DNA of 64,000 bases from positions 1-64,000 of the forward strand of contig JBKPOZ010000032.1 in the NCBI GenBank assembly GCA_046733355.1, in the 5' to 3' direction. Shown piece by piece: positions 7,477-15,538 of the stretch. This DNA is from VAZQ01 sp046733355. GTDB taxonomy: Bacteria; Pseudomonadota; Alphaproteobacteria; Rhizobiales; Xanthobacteraceae. Below the pieces are notes generated by a model. The model saw only the letters and a program-made list of their open reading frames with translations. It was not told the DNA's origin and did no database searches. Numbering within the stretch: the stretch's first letter is position 1; the number at the start of each line of letters is the position of its first letter. The position numbers were made by a program, and so were the translations under genes.

Positions 7477-8142
7477 ATGCGCGCGGGTTTTGTCGGGCTG
7501 ACGCTGGGCGCGCTCGTAGCGGGCTGCTCATCCGTTTCCGGCGTGATTTCGTCCTCATCGCCCGATGAGAATACGGGCACACCTTCTCCCAGCTGGACCG
7601 CGCGCGTGACGAGCTTTTTCTCCGGCGCCAAGCCCGGCGTGACCCAGCCTTCCTCGCCGACGCCATCCGCGCCCGAAATCGAGTGCCCGGGCGTCGACAT
7701 CCGCAACGGCGCCTCCACTCTCAACATCACGACGAAGGCCGATGCCGCGACCGCCGGCGACGTGCGCTACCAGCTCTCGTTCGGTCAGACGGCACGCGAA
7801 TGCACCGTGCAGGGCGAGACCGTTGTCATGAAAGTGGGCGTGCAGGGCAAAGCGATCATTGGACCCGTCGGCGGACCCGGCACCGTGGATGTGCCCATCC
7901 GTTATGCGGTCGTGCGCGAAGGCCCCGAGCCCAAGACCATCGTGACCAAGTTCAGGCGCACGTCGGTGACCATCGCCCCGAACGAACGCCATGCGTCATT
8001 CGTCGATATCGAGGAAGGGCTGAACTTTCCGTTGCCGCCGGCGAAGGAGCTCGAAGCCTACGTCGTCTATGTCGGCTTCGACGAGCTTGGCGACCCGAAG
8101 CCGAAGCAGCCCGCCCGCACCGCCAAAAAACCAAGATCGTAG
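7477..8142 (+). CDS. Conserved lipoprotein of unknown function
   Basis: A 221-residue protein with a lipoprotein signal: MRAGFVGLTLGALVAGC, lipobox LVAGC with Cys17. The start is chosen at 7477 because a GGGGGA site precedes it and the signal peptide then has normal length. After a Ser/Pro-rich linker comes a beta-rich domain (ECPGVDIRNGASTLNI, QLSFGQTARECTV) that probably lies in the periplasm, anchored to a membrane. Its C-terminus is basic (KPKQPARTAKKPRS). No enzyme motif is visible. The TAG stop coincides with the first bases of a REP element. Confidence 0.75.
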   Translation: MRAGFVGLTLGALVAGCSSVSGVISSSSPDENTGTPSPSWTARVTSFFSGAKPGVTQPSSPTPSAPEIECPGVDIRNGASTLNITTKADAATAGDVRYQLSFGQTARECTVQGETVVMKVGVQGKAIIGPVGGPGTVDVPIRYAVVREGPEPKTIVTKFRRTSVTIAPNERHASFVDIEEGLNFPLPPAKELEAYVVYVGFDELGDPKPKQPARTAKKPRS

Positions 8143-8187
8143 CCCCGGGGTGAGCGCAGCGAAACCCGGGAACGCTTCCCCGGATAT
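8139..8187. repeat. Partial REP-like palindrome, GTAGCCCCGG type
   Basis: GTAGCCCCGGGGTGAGCGCAG is followed by CGAAACCCGGG and a CCCCGGATATC end. It contributes the stop codon of the lipoprotein gene on its left and abuts the stop codon of the HAD hydrolase gene on its right. Confidence 0.65.
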
Positions 8188-8861
8188 CACCAGCCGCGAA
8201 TGGCGGCGACTGTGCCCTTGAGATGCCGCAGGTCGGCGACAATCGCGCGCGCGCCCGCCCGCATCAGCTGTTCGCCGAGATCGCCCTCGGCATGACTCCC
8301 GCCCACGAAGCCGATGGGGGTCATCCCTGCCGCCGTGGCGGCGGTGACGCCCGCGGGCGAGTCCTCGATCACGATGCACTCGCGCGGCCGCACGCCCATG
8401 CGCTCGGCGGCATGCAGGAAAAGAGCCGGCGCCGGCTTGCCGGCCGCGACGCTGCTCGCCGAGAAGGTGTGCTCGAAGAAGCGCGCGAGTCCCGCGGTTT
8501 CAAGGCTCGCGCGGATACGGTCGGGGCTCGATGAGGAGGCGACGCATTTCGGCCCTCGCAGCCAGGTAAGCGCATAGGCCGCATGCGGAATGCTGCGCAG
8601 CTCTGCGCGCAACCGCCGCAAGGTTGCGCCGGCGACAGCCGAGGGAAAGCTCGCCGGCAGCTTGCGGCCGCTTGCCGCCTCGACCATGGCAAACATGTCA
8701 GCGGGGCGGCGGCCGGAGAAAAACCGGCTCACTAGCGCCGGCGTCAGCGGAATGCCGATGCGGCTAAATTCCTCGGCGGCGACGGTCGCGGCGATCTGCT
8801 CGCTGTCGACCAGCACGCCATTGCAGTCGAAGATGATCACGATTCCCCCGCGCCGTATCAC
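8187..8861 (-). CDS. HAD superfamily hydrolase (phosphoglycolate phosphatase-like)
   Basis: A 224-residue haloacid-dehalogenase phosphatase. Motif I reads FDCNGVLVDSE (Asp12, Asn14), motif II SSSSPDRI, motif III around AGKPAPALFL, and motif IV IEDSPAGVTAA. A cap domain lies between motifs I and II, as in beta-phosphoglucomutase or phosphoglycolate phosphatase relatives. The second Asp of the usual DxDG is replaced by Asn, which may lower or change activity. An alternative GTG start a few codons in is possible. It is convergent with the lipoprotein gene and has no operon partner. Confidence 0.88.
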   Translation of the reverse strand: MIRRGGIVIIFDCNGVLVDSEQIAATVAAEEFSRIGIPLTPALVSRFFSGRRPADMFAMVEAASGRKLPASFPSAVAGATLRRLRAELRSIPHAAYALTWLRGPKCVASSSSPDRIRASLETAGLARFFEHTFSASSVAAGKPAPALFLHAAERMGVRPRECIVIEDSPAGVTAATAAGMTPIGFVGGSHAEGDLGEQLMRAGARAIVADLRHLKGTVAAIRGW

Positions 8862-9007
8862 TTATCAGAATAGGAATCGTTTGTACGTCGCAAAAGTCGG
8901 GCGTCGTACGCAGGAGCGATTATGCACCGTTTTCCGCGGCCGTCGGGGGATAACGCATGCGCCCATCAGAATGATTCGCCTGTTGCGAATCCGTAACAGG
9001 CTACGCC

Positions 9008-9088
9008 GTCATGGCCGGGCTTGACCCGGCCATCCACGTCTTGCTCATGCGAAGGCGTGGATGCGCGGAACAAGTCCGCGCATGACGG
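9008..9088. repeat. Paired inverted REP unit, GTCATGGCCGGGCTTGACC family
   Basis: A first stem GGCCGGGCTTGACCCGGCC and a second stem GCGCGGAACAAGTCCGCGC face each other, bounded by GTCATG and CATGAC. This BIME-like pair lies downstream of the ATP synthase b gene. The rest of the gap 8862-9101 shows no gene. Confidence 0.85.
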
Positions 9089-9101
9089 CTGAGGCGCTGT
9101 C

Positions 9102-9584
9102 TCAGTTCAGCTTTGTCTTGATCGCCGCCACGCCTTCATCGAGCAGCTTCTCGGCGACGTTGTCCTTCACCGTGCGCGAGAGGATCTGCTCGGCCGCGGC
9201 AACGCCCGCGTCCGCCGCCGCCGCGCGCACGTCGGCGAGCGCCTTTGCTTCAGCCTGCGCAATCTTCGTCTCTGCCATCTGCGTGCGCCGGCCGATGAGC
9301 TCCTCCATGCGCGCCGCCGTCTCTTCCGCGAGGCGCTCGGCTTCGGCCTGCGCGCTGGCAATGATGGCTTGCGCCTCCTGCTCGGCTTCTTCCTTCTTCA
9401 ATCGATAGGAGGCGAGCAGCGCCTGCGCTTCATCCCTGAGCCGCCGCGCCTCGTCGAGCTCCGCTTTGATGCGGTCGCGCCGCGCGTCGAGCGCGCGCAG
9501 CAGCATGTTGTGCACCTTGTAGTAGCCGAGCACGGCGACGAAAATGACGAAGGCAACCGCCACCCAGGTTTCCGCTTCGAGCAT
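9102..9584 (-). CDS. atpF: ATP synthase F0 subunit b
   Basis: Subunit b is part of the peripheral stalk that joins the membrane F0 sector to F1. The 160-residue product has a single N-terminal membrane span (about 3-20, ETWVAVAFVIFVAVLGYY) and a long charged helix rich in Ala, Glu, Arg and Lys that would form a coiled coil. I choose the ATG at 9584, which has AGGA upstream, over an open frame from 9614 that runs into the REP between b and b'. It is the last gene of the F0 operon. Confidence 0.93.
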   Translation of the reverse strand: MLEAETWVAVAFVIFVAVLGYYKVHNMLLRALDARRDRIKAELDEARRLRDEAQALLASYRLKKEEAEQEAQAIIASAQAEAERLAEETAARMEELIGRRTQMAETKIAQAEAKALADVRAAAADAGVAAAEQILSRTVKDNVAEKLLDEGVAAIKTKLN

Positions 9585-9609
9585 GGCGCGTCCTATCGCG
9601 TTTTCCTTC

Positions 9610-9639
9610 GTCATTGCCGGGCTTGACCCGGCAATCCAT
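9610..9639. repeat. Single REP stem between the two ATP synthase b-type genes
   Basis: GTCATTGCCGGGCTTGACC is followed by CGGCAATCC, the same family as at 9008. It occupies most of the 59-base gap between atpF' and atpF, so an mRNA hairpin would form between the two cistrons. Confidence 0.8.
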
Positions 9640-9643
9640 TTTC

Positions 9644-10186
9644 TTAGCGCTTCAAAACGGAATTGAGTGCTTCGTCCACCTGCTGGCCGCTCGGCGGCTT
9701 GCCGATGAGGCGCTCGATGATCGCGCCGGCCGCCTCGCCGGCAATGCTGCGCACGTTGGCCATCGCCGCCGCTTGCTTCTGCGCGATGCTCTTTTCCGCC
9801 TCGGCGACATGCGCATTCAGCTTCGTCTCGACTTCCTTGCGGCGCGCCTCCGCGGCCGCCGCCGCTTTTTCCCGCCGCTCGCTCGCAAGCGCCTGCGCCC
9901 GGCCGCGCGCCTCGCTCAGCGCCTGCTCGTGCGCGGCGAGGGCGGCATCCGATTGCTCCTTGAACTGCTGCGCCTGCGCCACGTCATCGTCGATGCGTTG
10001 CCTGCGCGCATCCAGAATGCTCTGCACGCGCGGCAACCCGACGCGCGACATCAGCAGATAGAGCGCCACGAAGGTGATTGCGAGCCACAGAAGTTGAGAT
10101 GCAAAGGTTTGCGAATCAAACGGGGGGAAGCCGCGGCCGTGCTCGCCCGCGGGAATGTGCTCGGTGGTCGAGGTCGTGGTTGCCAT
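9644..10186 (-). CDS. ATP synthase F0 subunit b' (second b-type subunit)
   Basis: A diverged b subunit, b', that pairs with b to make a heterodimeric peripheral stalk in alphaproteobacteria, cyanobacteria and chloroplasts. The 180-residue product starts MATTTSTTEH, has a hydrophilic N-terminal extension, one membrane span (about 33-50), then a long charged helix (QSILDARRQRIDDDVAQAQQ). The start at 10186 is chosen because the longer frame adds unrelated sequence overlapping the region before atpE. It is co-directional with atpE, 19 bases downstream of it. Confidence 0.93.
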   Translation of the reverse strand: MATTTSTTEHIPAGEHGRGFPPFDSQTFASQLLWLAITFVALYLLMSRVGLPRVQSILDARRQRIDDDVAQAQQFKEQSDAALAAHEQALSEARGRAQALASERREKAAAAAEARRKEVETKLNAHVAEAEKSIAQKQAAAMANVRSIAGEAAGAIIERLIGKPPSGQQVDEALNSVLKR

Positions 10187-10205
10187 GCCGGAGCGCGGCG
10201 CCGCC

Positions 10206-10433
10206 TCAAAGGGCAAACAGCAGGAGGAGCGCAATCAGCAGCGAAAAGATGCCGAGCGCCTCGGTAACCGCAAAGCCGAAAATCAGGTTTCCGAACTGGC
10301 CTTGCGCGGCGGAGGGGTTGCGCAAGGCGGCCGCGAGATAGTGCCCGAAAATCGTGCCGACGCCCACGCCGGCACCGCCCATGCCAATGCAGGCGATGCC
10401 GGCGCCGATCATTTTTGCCGCTTGCGGATCCAT
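10206..10433 (-). CDS. atpE: ATP synthase F0 subunit c
   Basis: The 75-residue proteolipid that forms the rotating c-ring. It has two membrane helices: the first contains the glycine repeat GIGMGGAGVGVGTIFG split across residues 17-30, and the second carries the ion-binding Glu58 in FAVTEALGIFSLL. The polar loop RNPSAAQ with Arg38 contacts F1. The carboxylate and surrounding residues fit a proton-coupled ring. It lies between atpB and the b' gene. Confidence 0.97.
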   Translation of the reverse strand: MDPQAAKMIGAGIACIGMGGAGVGVGTIFGHYLAAALRNPSAAQGQFGNLIFGFAVTEALGIFSLLIALLLLFAL

Positions 10434-10460
10434 AATCTCTCTCCTTTTCAGAAAGGGCGT

Positions 10461-11207
10461 TCAGTGGCCCGGATGGATGGCGTCGTTGAGATAGATGCAC
10501 GTGAGAATGGCGAACACATAGGCCTGCAGGAAAGCGACCAGCAATTCCAGCGCGGTGAGCGCGATCGTGAGGCCAAGCGGCAGGAGCGCGCCCAACCAGC
10601 CGAGCACGCCGAACGCCGCGAGCATCGTCACGAAGCCGCCGAACACTTTCAGCGTGATGTGGCCGGCGAGCATATTCGCGAACAGCCGTACGCTGTGCGA
10701 AACCGGGCGCGACAGGAACGACATCACCTCGATGAACGTGACCAGCGGCAGGATGTAGATCGGTATTCCGCTCGGCACGAACAGCTTGAGAAAGCGCAGG
10801 CCGTTCTTCCAGAACCCGTAGATGATGACGGTGAAGAACACGAGTAGCGCCAGCGCCACGGTGATGATGATGTGGCTCGTTACCGTGAACATATACGGAA
10901 TGATGCCAACCACGTTCACCACCAGGATGAACATGAACAGGGAGAACACGAGCGGAAAGAATTTCAGCCCCTCGGTGCCGGCCGTGCTGCGCAAGTTGCT
11001 GGCGACGAACTCGTACGACACTTCCGCAACCGTCTGCAGACGGCTCGGCACCAGCGCGCGCGAGTGCGTGGTGCCCAGCATGAGGAATGCAATCAACAGC
11101 ACCGCAATCACCATGAACAGCGCGGAATTGGTGAACGCGATCTCGAAGTTGCCGATATGCGCGATCGGGAAGAGATTCTTGATCTGAAACTGGTGAATGG
11201 GATCCAT
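10461..11207 (-). CDS. atpB: ATP synthase F0 subunit a
   Basis: Subunit a provides the proton half-channels next to the c-ring. The 248-residue polytopic protein has five to six hydrophobic spans and the essential Arg174 in SHSVRLFANMLAGH. It starts MDPIHQFQIKNLFPI, a usual alphaproteobacterial N-terminus. It lies 24 bases downstream of atpI and upstream of atpE in the same operon. The F1 genes are elsewhere, as is normal for this group. Confidence 0.97.
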   Translation of the reverse strand: MDPIHQFQIKNLFPIAHIGNFEIAFTNSALFMVIAVLLIAFLMLGTTHSRALVPSRLQTVAEVSYEFVASNLRSTAGTEGLKFFPLVFSLFMFILVVNVVGIIPYMFTVTSHIIITVALALLVFFTVIIYGFWKNGLRFLKLFVPSGIPIYILPLVTFIEVMSFLSRPVSHSVRLFANMLAGHITLKVFGGFVTMLAAFGVLGWLGALLPLGLTIALTALELLVAFLQAYVFAILTCIYLNDAIHPGH

Positions 11208-11231
11208 GTGATGTTCAGCGGATGAGCGGGC

Positions 11232-11588
11232 TCACTCTCCCGAGGCCGGCGGCATCGTTCTCGTCGGAATGACACCGGCAGCGCGCATGACGTTGAGAAC
11301 CCCGGCAGCAAAACCAAGCAGCAGAAAGACGATCATTCCCCAGGGGGAAATACCAAGCCAGCGGTCGAGGAGCCAGCCTATGGCGCCTCCCAGCAGCACC
11401 GCTCCGACCAGCTCGCTCGAGAGCCGAAACCCGCGCGCCAGCGCCGAGGCGTCCGTGCCGGCAATCGGGCGTTCTTCGGAGGGAGCGTCTGCATGCTGCC
11501 GGCGATCGCGCGCCCGGCGCAAGCGCGCCTCGAAGCTCTCGTCCGCAGCAGGCGGCTCCTCGCGGTCCTCGCGCGCGTCATTCCTCAT
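11232..11588 (-). CDS. atpI: ATP synthase accessory protein AtpI
   Basis: AtpI is a small membrane protein that helps c-ring assembly or Mg2+ supply; it is often dispensable. The 118-residue product has a charged N-terminus (residues 1-50) and two membrane spans around ELVGAVLLGGAIGWLLD and WGMIVFLLLGFAAGVLNVM. The ATG at 11588 is preferred because the longer frame from 11693 adds low-similarity sequence; neither has a strong ribosome-binding site. It is the first gene of the F0 operon. Confidence 0.85.
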   Translation of the reverse strand: MRNDAREDREEPPAADESFEARLRRARDRRQHADAPSEERPIAGTDASALARGFRLSSELVGAVLLGGAIGWLLDRWLGISPWGMIVFLLLGFAAGVLNVMRAAGVIPTRTMPPASGE

Positions 11589-11730
11589 GCATGCGATAAG
11601 TGGCGCTTCAGGAAGGAGATCGCCAGCGTTTTGCGCCGCAAAGCCCGGCGGACCTATACTGAGCATGTGAAAGTGAGTCAAGAAACCGGGCACTCTGCCG
11701 TGGTCACATTGACAGTGCCAGTGTTGCTGC

Positions 11731-11793
11731 GTAGCCCGGATGAGCGTAGCGACATCCGGGATTCCCGCATATCGCTCCGCTCATACGGGCTAC
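11731..11793. repeat. REP-like palindrome, GTAGCCCGGATGAGCG family
   Basis: A complete copy: GTAGCCCGGATGAGCGTAGC, CATCCGGGATTCCCGCATA, and the mirror arm GCTCATACGGGCTAC. It lies between the divergent atpI and the gene at 11843. Confidence 0.88.
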
Positions 11794-11842
11794 GATGCGC
11801 GCTCCTCACAGCTGCCTGCCGCCGTTCATGTCGGAAGAGCAT

Positions 11843-12286
11843 ATGCTCCGCTTGGTTTTCTCAGCTCTCGTGATCGCTGCGTCCGTCGTCGCGGCATCCG
11901 CGCAAACGACCGATGACCGCTACAGCTTCAGCCGCATCGATGAAGGCTATCTGCGCCTCGACGGACGAACCGGTGAGGTCTCGGTATGCACGCGCAAGCC
12001 CGTGGGCTGGGCGTGTCAGCTCGTGCCCGACGAGCGCGCCGCGCTGGAGGCCGAGATTGCGCGCCTGCAGGGCGAGAGCGCCGCGCTGAAGAAGGAGCTG
12101 CTTGCGCATGATCTGCCGCTCCCGGGCGCGACGACACCGCAATCCTCCGTGTCGCCGGAGACGCCACGCCCGCAGCTGCCCGGACAGGTCGAGCTCAACA
12201 AGCTTATCGCCATGATGGACAAGCTGTGGCGCCGCCTGGTCGACATGGTGTGGACGCTGCAAAGGGAAATTCTGAAAAAGACGTGA
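11843..12286 (+). CDS. Exported hypothetical protein with coiled coil
   Basis: A 147-residue protein with a clear Sec signal peptide (MLRLVFSALVIAASVVAASA, cleaved before QTTDD), so periplasmic. The mature part opens with a beta-rich segment containing SRIDEGYLRLDGRTGEVS and a CTRKPVGWAC pair of cysteines, then a charged helix (ERAALEAEIARLQGESAALK), a Pro-rich linker and a C-terminal amphipathic helix. The ATG at 11843 follows GGAAGAG. The stop overlaps the start of the next gene (TGATG), so the two are likely coupled. No function recognised. Confidence 0.7.
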   Translation: MLRLVFSALVIAASVVAASAQTTDDRYSFSRIDEGYLRLDGRTGEVSVCTRKPVGWACQLVPDERAALEAEIARLQGESAALKKELLAHDLPLPGATTPQSSVSPETPRPQLPGQVELNKLIAMMDKLWRRLVDMVWTLQREILKKT

Positions 12287-12789
12287 TGCGCGCGGCCGAG
12301 CCATCCCCCGATGCCGCGCTCTCGCGCATCGTCAGCGGCGCCCCGGAGCTGCTCGCGCAAGCGACGCTGACGGTTCACACGCCGGGACGGAGCTTCACCG
12401 AGATCACCGGACACGTGGCGCAGTTCATCGAAAGCGCGGGCGCGCGGGACGGCATTCTGCTGCTGTTCATCCGGCACACGTCGGCTTCGCTGGTGATTCA
12501 GGAAAACGCCGACACCGACGTGCGGCGCGATCTGACAACCGCGCTCGATCGCCTCGCGCCGGAAGATGCCCCCTGGGTGCACCATGTCGAGGGTCCCGAC
12601 GACATGCCGGGTCATGTCAAGACCATGCTCACCGGCGTTTCCCTGCACGTGCCGGTGGGCAACGGGGCGCTGGCGCTGGGCACCTGGCAGGGAATCTACG
12701 TCGCCGAGCACAGCGCGCGCCCACACCGCCGCGAGATTGTGCTCCAGTTCATCGGCACCCGCCGCCCAAGCAGCGCGCAGCAGACATGA
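12286..12789 (+). CDS. YjbQ/UPF0047 family protein (secondary thiamine-phosphate synthase-type)
   Basis: The 167-residue product belongs to the small UPF0047 family. It shows IRHTSASLVIQENAD, the EGPDDMPGHVK motif and GTWQGIYVAEH, which supply conserved His/Asp residues around a metal site. E. coli YjbQ can make thiamine phosphate weakly, but the physiological role is unclear. The start ATG at 12286 overlaps the previous stop, and the gene overlaps the next one by four bases (ATGA), so three genes form one transcription unit. Confidence 0.88.
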   Translation: MRAAEPSPDAALSRIVSGAPELLAQATLTVHTPGRSFTEITGHVAQFIESAGARDGILLLFIRHTSASLVIQENADTDVRRDLTTALDRLAPEDAPWVHHVEGPDDMPGHVKTMLTGVSLHVPVGNGALALGTWQGIYVAEHSARPHRREIVLQFIGTRRPSSAQQT

Positions 12790-13640
12790 AGCCGACGGCA
12801 TTTCGCTATCACGCGCCCAAAACGATCGCGGAGGCAGTCGCGAAGCTCGGGGAAGTCGCGTCCGATGACGGACGCGTGCTCGCCGGCGGACAAAGCCTCG
12901 TTCCGATCATGGCGTTTCGTCTCGCGCGGCCCGCTCACCTCGTCGACATCAACGGCGTGGCGGAGCTCGAGGGGCTCGGCGCCGAGGACAACAAATTGTG
13001 CATCGGCGCATGCGTCCGGCATGCCGCGTTCTACAAGCCGGTGGTGGAGGGGCCGCTCGGCCGTGTGCTGGCGCAAGTCGTGCGCTACGTGGCGCATCAC
13101 CCGATCCGCACCCGCGGCACCTTCTGCGGAAGCCTCGCCCACGCCGATCCTGCCGCCGAATGGTGTCTGGTCGTCGCGGCGCTGGGCGGGGAAATGGTTG
13201 CGCAGAACACATCGCGCACGCGCACCGTTGCGGCCGCTGATTTTTTCCGCGGTGTCATGACGACGGCGCTCGAGGAGGACGAGCTGCTCACGCAGGTGCG
13301 GCTGCCCATCCCGCCGGCGGATACGCGCTTCGGGTTTTACGAGTTCAACCGCCGGGCCGGGGATTTTGCGCTGGGCATGGCGCTGGTCAGCTATCGGCTC
13401 GAAGGCGGGCTCATAGCCGAGCCGCGCGTTGCACTCGGCGGGGTCGAAGCGCTGCCGCGGCGCATCGAGGAAGCCGAGCGCGCGCTTGCCGGCCGTCCGC
13501 CGGAGCGCGCCGCGTTCGCGCTCGCGGCCGACGCTGCGGCAAGCGTGGTCGATCCGCTCGAAGACGCGATAACGAGCGCAGACTACCGGCGCGATCTCAC
13601 CCGCACCGTCACCCGCCGCGCCCTGGAGGCGACCACGTAG
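12786..13640 (+). CDS. FAD-binding (medium) subunit of a xanthine dehydrogenase/CO dehydrogenase-type enzyme, orphan
   Basis: CoxM-like subunits carry FAD and pass electrons between the Mo and Fe-S subunits of aerobic CO dehydrogenase-type hydroxylases. The 284-residue product has the FAD motif AGGQSLVPIM and the second motif TRGTFCGSLAHADPAAEW, in which the usual G-S-AHADPAAE is intact. No large molybdopterin subunit or [2Fe-2S] subunit lies next to it; its neighbours are UPF0047 and, convergently, CitE. It either works with distant partners or is a remnant. Its TAG stop is the first TAG of a repeat. Confidence 0.9.
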   Translation: MKPTAFRYHAPKTIAEAVAKLGEVASDDGRVLAGGQSLVPIMAFRLARPAHLVDINGVAELEGLGAEDNKLCIGACVRHAAFYKPVVEGPLGRVLAQVVRYVAHHPIRTRGTFCGSLAHADPAAEWCLVVAALGGEMVAQNTSRTRTVAAADFFRGVMTTALEEDELLTQVRLPIPPADTRFGFYEFNRRAGDFALGMALVSYRLEGGLIAEPRVALGGVEALPRRIEEAERALAGRPPERAAFALAADAAASVVDPLEDAITSADYRRDLTRTVTRRALEATT

Positions 13641-13743
13641 GGTGCGCAAAATCGCGCGCTCTCTGCCTCTCCGCGTGGGCACGGCGCGTACGCGCGATGT
13701 GCGCACGCGGTCATGCCGAGTTTCGCGCCTTTGCCCACCCTAC
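13637..13743. repeat. GTAGGGTGCGCAAA...TTTGCCCACCCTAC repeat between convergent genes
   Basis: Two terminal arms, GTAGGGTGCGCAAA and TTTGCCCACCCTAC, are mirror images flanking about 80 bases. The left TAG is the stop of the upstream plus-strand gene and the right CTA is the stop of the minus-strand citE-like gene, so one repeat provides both stop codons. A second, longer copy is at 30918-31155. Confidence 0.8.
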
Positions 13744-14588
13744 AACCTACCGCGCGCAAGCAATGCGCGGGCGCGGGCGACCACCGGCTCGTCGACCATG
13801 CGGCCCTCGAAGACGAAAGCGCCTTCGCGGCGAACCAGCGCCGCTTCCGCCGCGGCAATCAGCCGCCGCGCATGTGCAAGCTCCTGCTCGCTCGGAGAAA
13901 ACGCGCGGTTGAGTATCGGAACGACAGAAGGATGCACGCAGGTTGCGCCGTCGAAACCGAAGGCGCGCGCCTCGCGCGCGCTTTGCTCGATCTCATGCGC
14001 AGCCTTGTAATCGGCAACGCTGCGCAACATCCCAAGCGATCTCTTGCCCGCCGCCTTCGCGGCCAGATGCACGAGCAGCTTCGGAAATTTGAGAAACTCC
14101 GGCGTCGGCTCGGCATGCATGGAGGTGGCGAGATCCTCGCTGCCGGTGATCAGCGCGAAAATGCGGGGTGTCGTGCTCGCAAGGGCGCGCGCATCGAGCA
14201 CGGCCGCGGCATCCTCGATCATGGGCACGAGCACGGTCGCGGCACGATGCATCGCCCGCTCGGTACGCTCAAGCATGTCTCCGAGTTCTTGCAGCATGCG
14301 CGGCTCGCGCGCTTTCGGCACGAAGAGGCCAAAGGCGCCGGCCCGGCACGCGGCTTCCGCATCCAGTTTTAGAAGATCCGATGTCGCATTGATGCGCACG
14401 AAGACGGCGGCGCCGCTCTTGCTCACTGCCGCCACACTGTCGGCAAGCCGCGCGCGCGCCTTGCCTTTCTCTGCGGGCGCCACCGCGTCCTCAAGATCGA
14501 GAATGATCGCGTCCGCGCCGCGCTCGTGCGCCCTGGCGATGAATCGGTCCGAGCTTGCCGGCACGTAGAGAAGGGAACGGAGCAGCAC
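13740..14588 (-). CDS. CitE/HpcH family acyl-CoA lyase (citramalyl-CoA or malyl-CoA lyase-like)
   Basis: Members cleave beta-hydroxyacyl-CoA esters such as malyl-CoA or citramalyl-CoA in a Mg2+-dependent aldol reaction. The 282-residue product shows RSLLYVPASSDRF, DAIILDLEDAVAP (metal-binding acids), VFVRINATSD, PMIEDAAAV and GATCVHPSVVPIL. The start is taken as the GTG at 14588, directly before the conserved LLRSLLYVP; AAGG lies upstream. It is divergent from the HTD2/MaoC-like hydratase gene, 52 bases away. With that gene and the nearby CaiB transferase it could complete conversion of mesaconate or itaconate to acetyl-CoA and pyruvate. Confidence 0.88.
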   Translation of the reverse strand: MLLRSLLYVPASSDRFIARAHERGADAIILDLEDAVAPAEKGKARARLADSVAAVSKSGAAVFVRINATSDLLKLDAEAACRAGAFGLFVPKAREPRMLQELGDMLERTERAMHRAATVLVPMIEDAAAVLDARALASTTPRIFALITGSEDLATSMHAEPTPEFLKFPKLLVHLAAKAAGKRSLGMLRSVADYKAAHEIEQSAREARAFGFDGATCVHPSVVPILNRAFSPSEQELAHARRLIAAAEAALVRREGAFVFEGRMVDEPVVARARALLARGRL

Positions 14589-14640
14589 GGCGCCTTGTAG
14601 ACCAGATGAGGGGCACACTCTATCGTTCCCGCAGCAGCCC

Positions 14641-15525
14641 GTGAACGGCACACCTGACATGAGCGATATGGCTTCCATCGAGAGCTGGGTCGGGCGCACC
14701 CGCGAGGACGAGGACGAGGTCTGCGTCGGCACCGTGCGCCGCTTTGCGGCCATGCTGGATCAGGATCCCGCAGGTTACGGCCACGGCACCGAGCTGCCGG
14801 AAAGCTGGTACGCGATTCTCTTTGGCCCGCTTGCGCCGCAAAGCGCGCTGGGGCCGGACGGGCATCCGATCACGGGCGATTTCCTGCCGCCCTTGCACGA
14901 CACGCGCCGCATGTTCGGGGGTCGCCGCGTGCGCTTTCACCAGCCGCTGCATGTGGGCGATGTGGTGAAGCGCATCTCGACCGTGCGCCAGGTGGAAAAG
15001 AAGCAGGGGCGCAGCGGCCCGTTCACGCTGGTCACGGTGATCAATGAGCTGAGCGTGGCATCGAAGCCGGCGCTCACCGAAGAGCAGGATATCGTGTACC
15101 GTCCGTCGGAGAACGAAATCGCTGCCTCCGGCAGCAAGACGAGCGCATTGCGCGATCTCGGTGAGAAGCCGCAGTGGACACGGACCGTCCGGCCGGACCC
15201 CGTTTTGCTGTTCCGTTACTCGGCGCTCACCTTCAACGCGCACCGCATTCACTACGATCTTCCCTACACGCGCGAGCGCGAGGGCTATCCGGCCCTGGTG
15301 ATGAACGGCGCCTTGACGGCGCTGTTGCTCGTCGAGACCGCGCGGCCGCATCTCTCCGGCAAAATCGTCTCCTATACGGCGCGCGCGCTGCGTCCGCTTT
15401 TTGTCGAGCAGGACATCGCGCTGCGTGGCCGGCACCGCGAAGGTGGCGGCGCAGAGCTGTGGGCGTGCGCGCCGAGCGGCGAGCGCGCGTACGAGGTGAA
15501 CGTTTCGCTCGAGCAAAGCCCATGA
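14641..15525 (+). CDS. HTD2/MaoC-like hydratase (mesaconyl-C4-CoA hydratase-like)
   Basis: A 294-residue double hot-dog protein of the HTD2 type, the length expected of mesaconyl-C4-CoA hydratase. The N-terminal half has FLPPLHDTRRMFGGRRVRF and GDVVKRISTVRQVEKKQG. The C-terminal half has the hydratase signature FRYSALTFNAHRIHYDLPY and EGYPALVMNGALTALLL. Enzymes of this group hydrate mesaconyl-CoA to citramalyl-CoA or the reverse, but fatty-acid 3-hydroxyacyl dehydratases look similar. ATGs at 14641 and 14659 are both possible starts, with no strong ribosome site. It is divergent from the CitE-like gene. Confidence 0.85.
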   Translation: MNGTPDMSDMASIESWVGRTREDEDEVCVGTVRRFAAMLDQDPAGYGHGTELPESWYAILFGPLAPQSALGPDGHPITGDFLPPLHDTRRMFGGRRVRFHQPLHVGDVVKRISTVRQVEKKQGRSGPFTLVTVINELSVASKPALTEEQDIVYRPSENEIAASGSKTSALRDLGEKPQWTRTVRPDPVLLFRYSALTFNAHRIHYDLPYTREREGYPALVMNGALTALLLVETARPHLSGKIVSYTARALRPLFVEQDIALRGRHREGGGAELWACAPSGERAYEVNVSLEQSP

Positions 15526-15538
15526 GCGGAGGCCGGCT

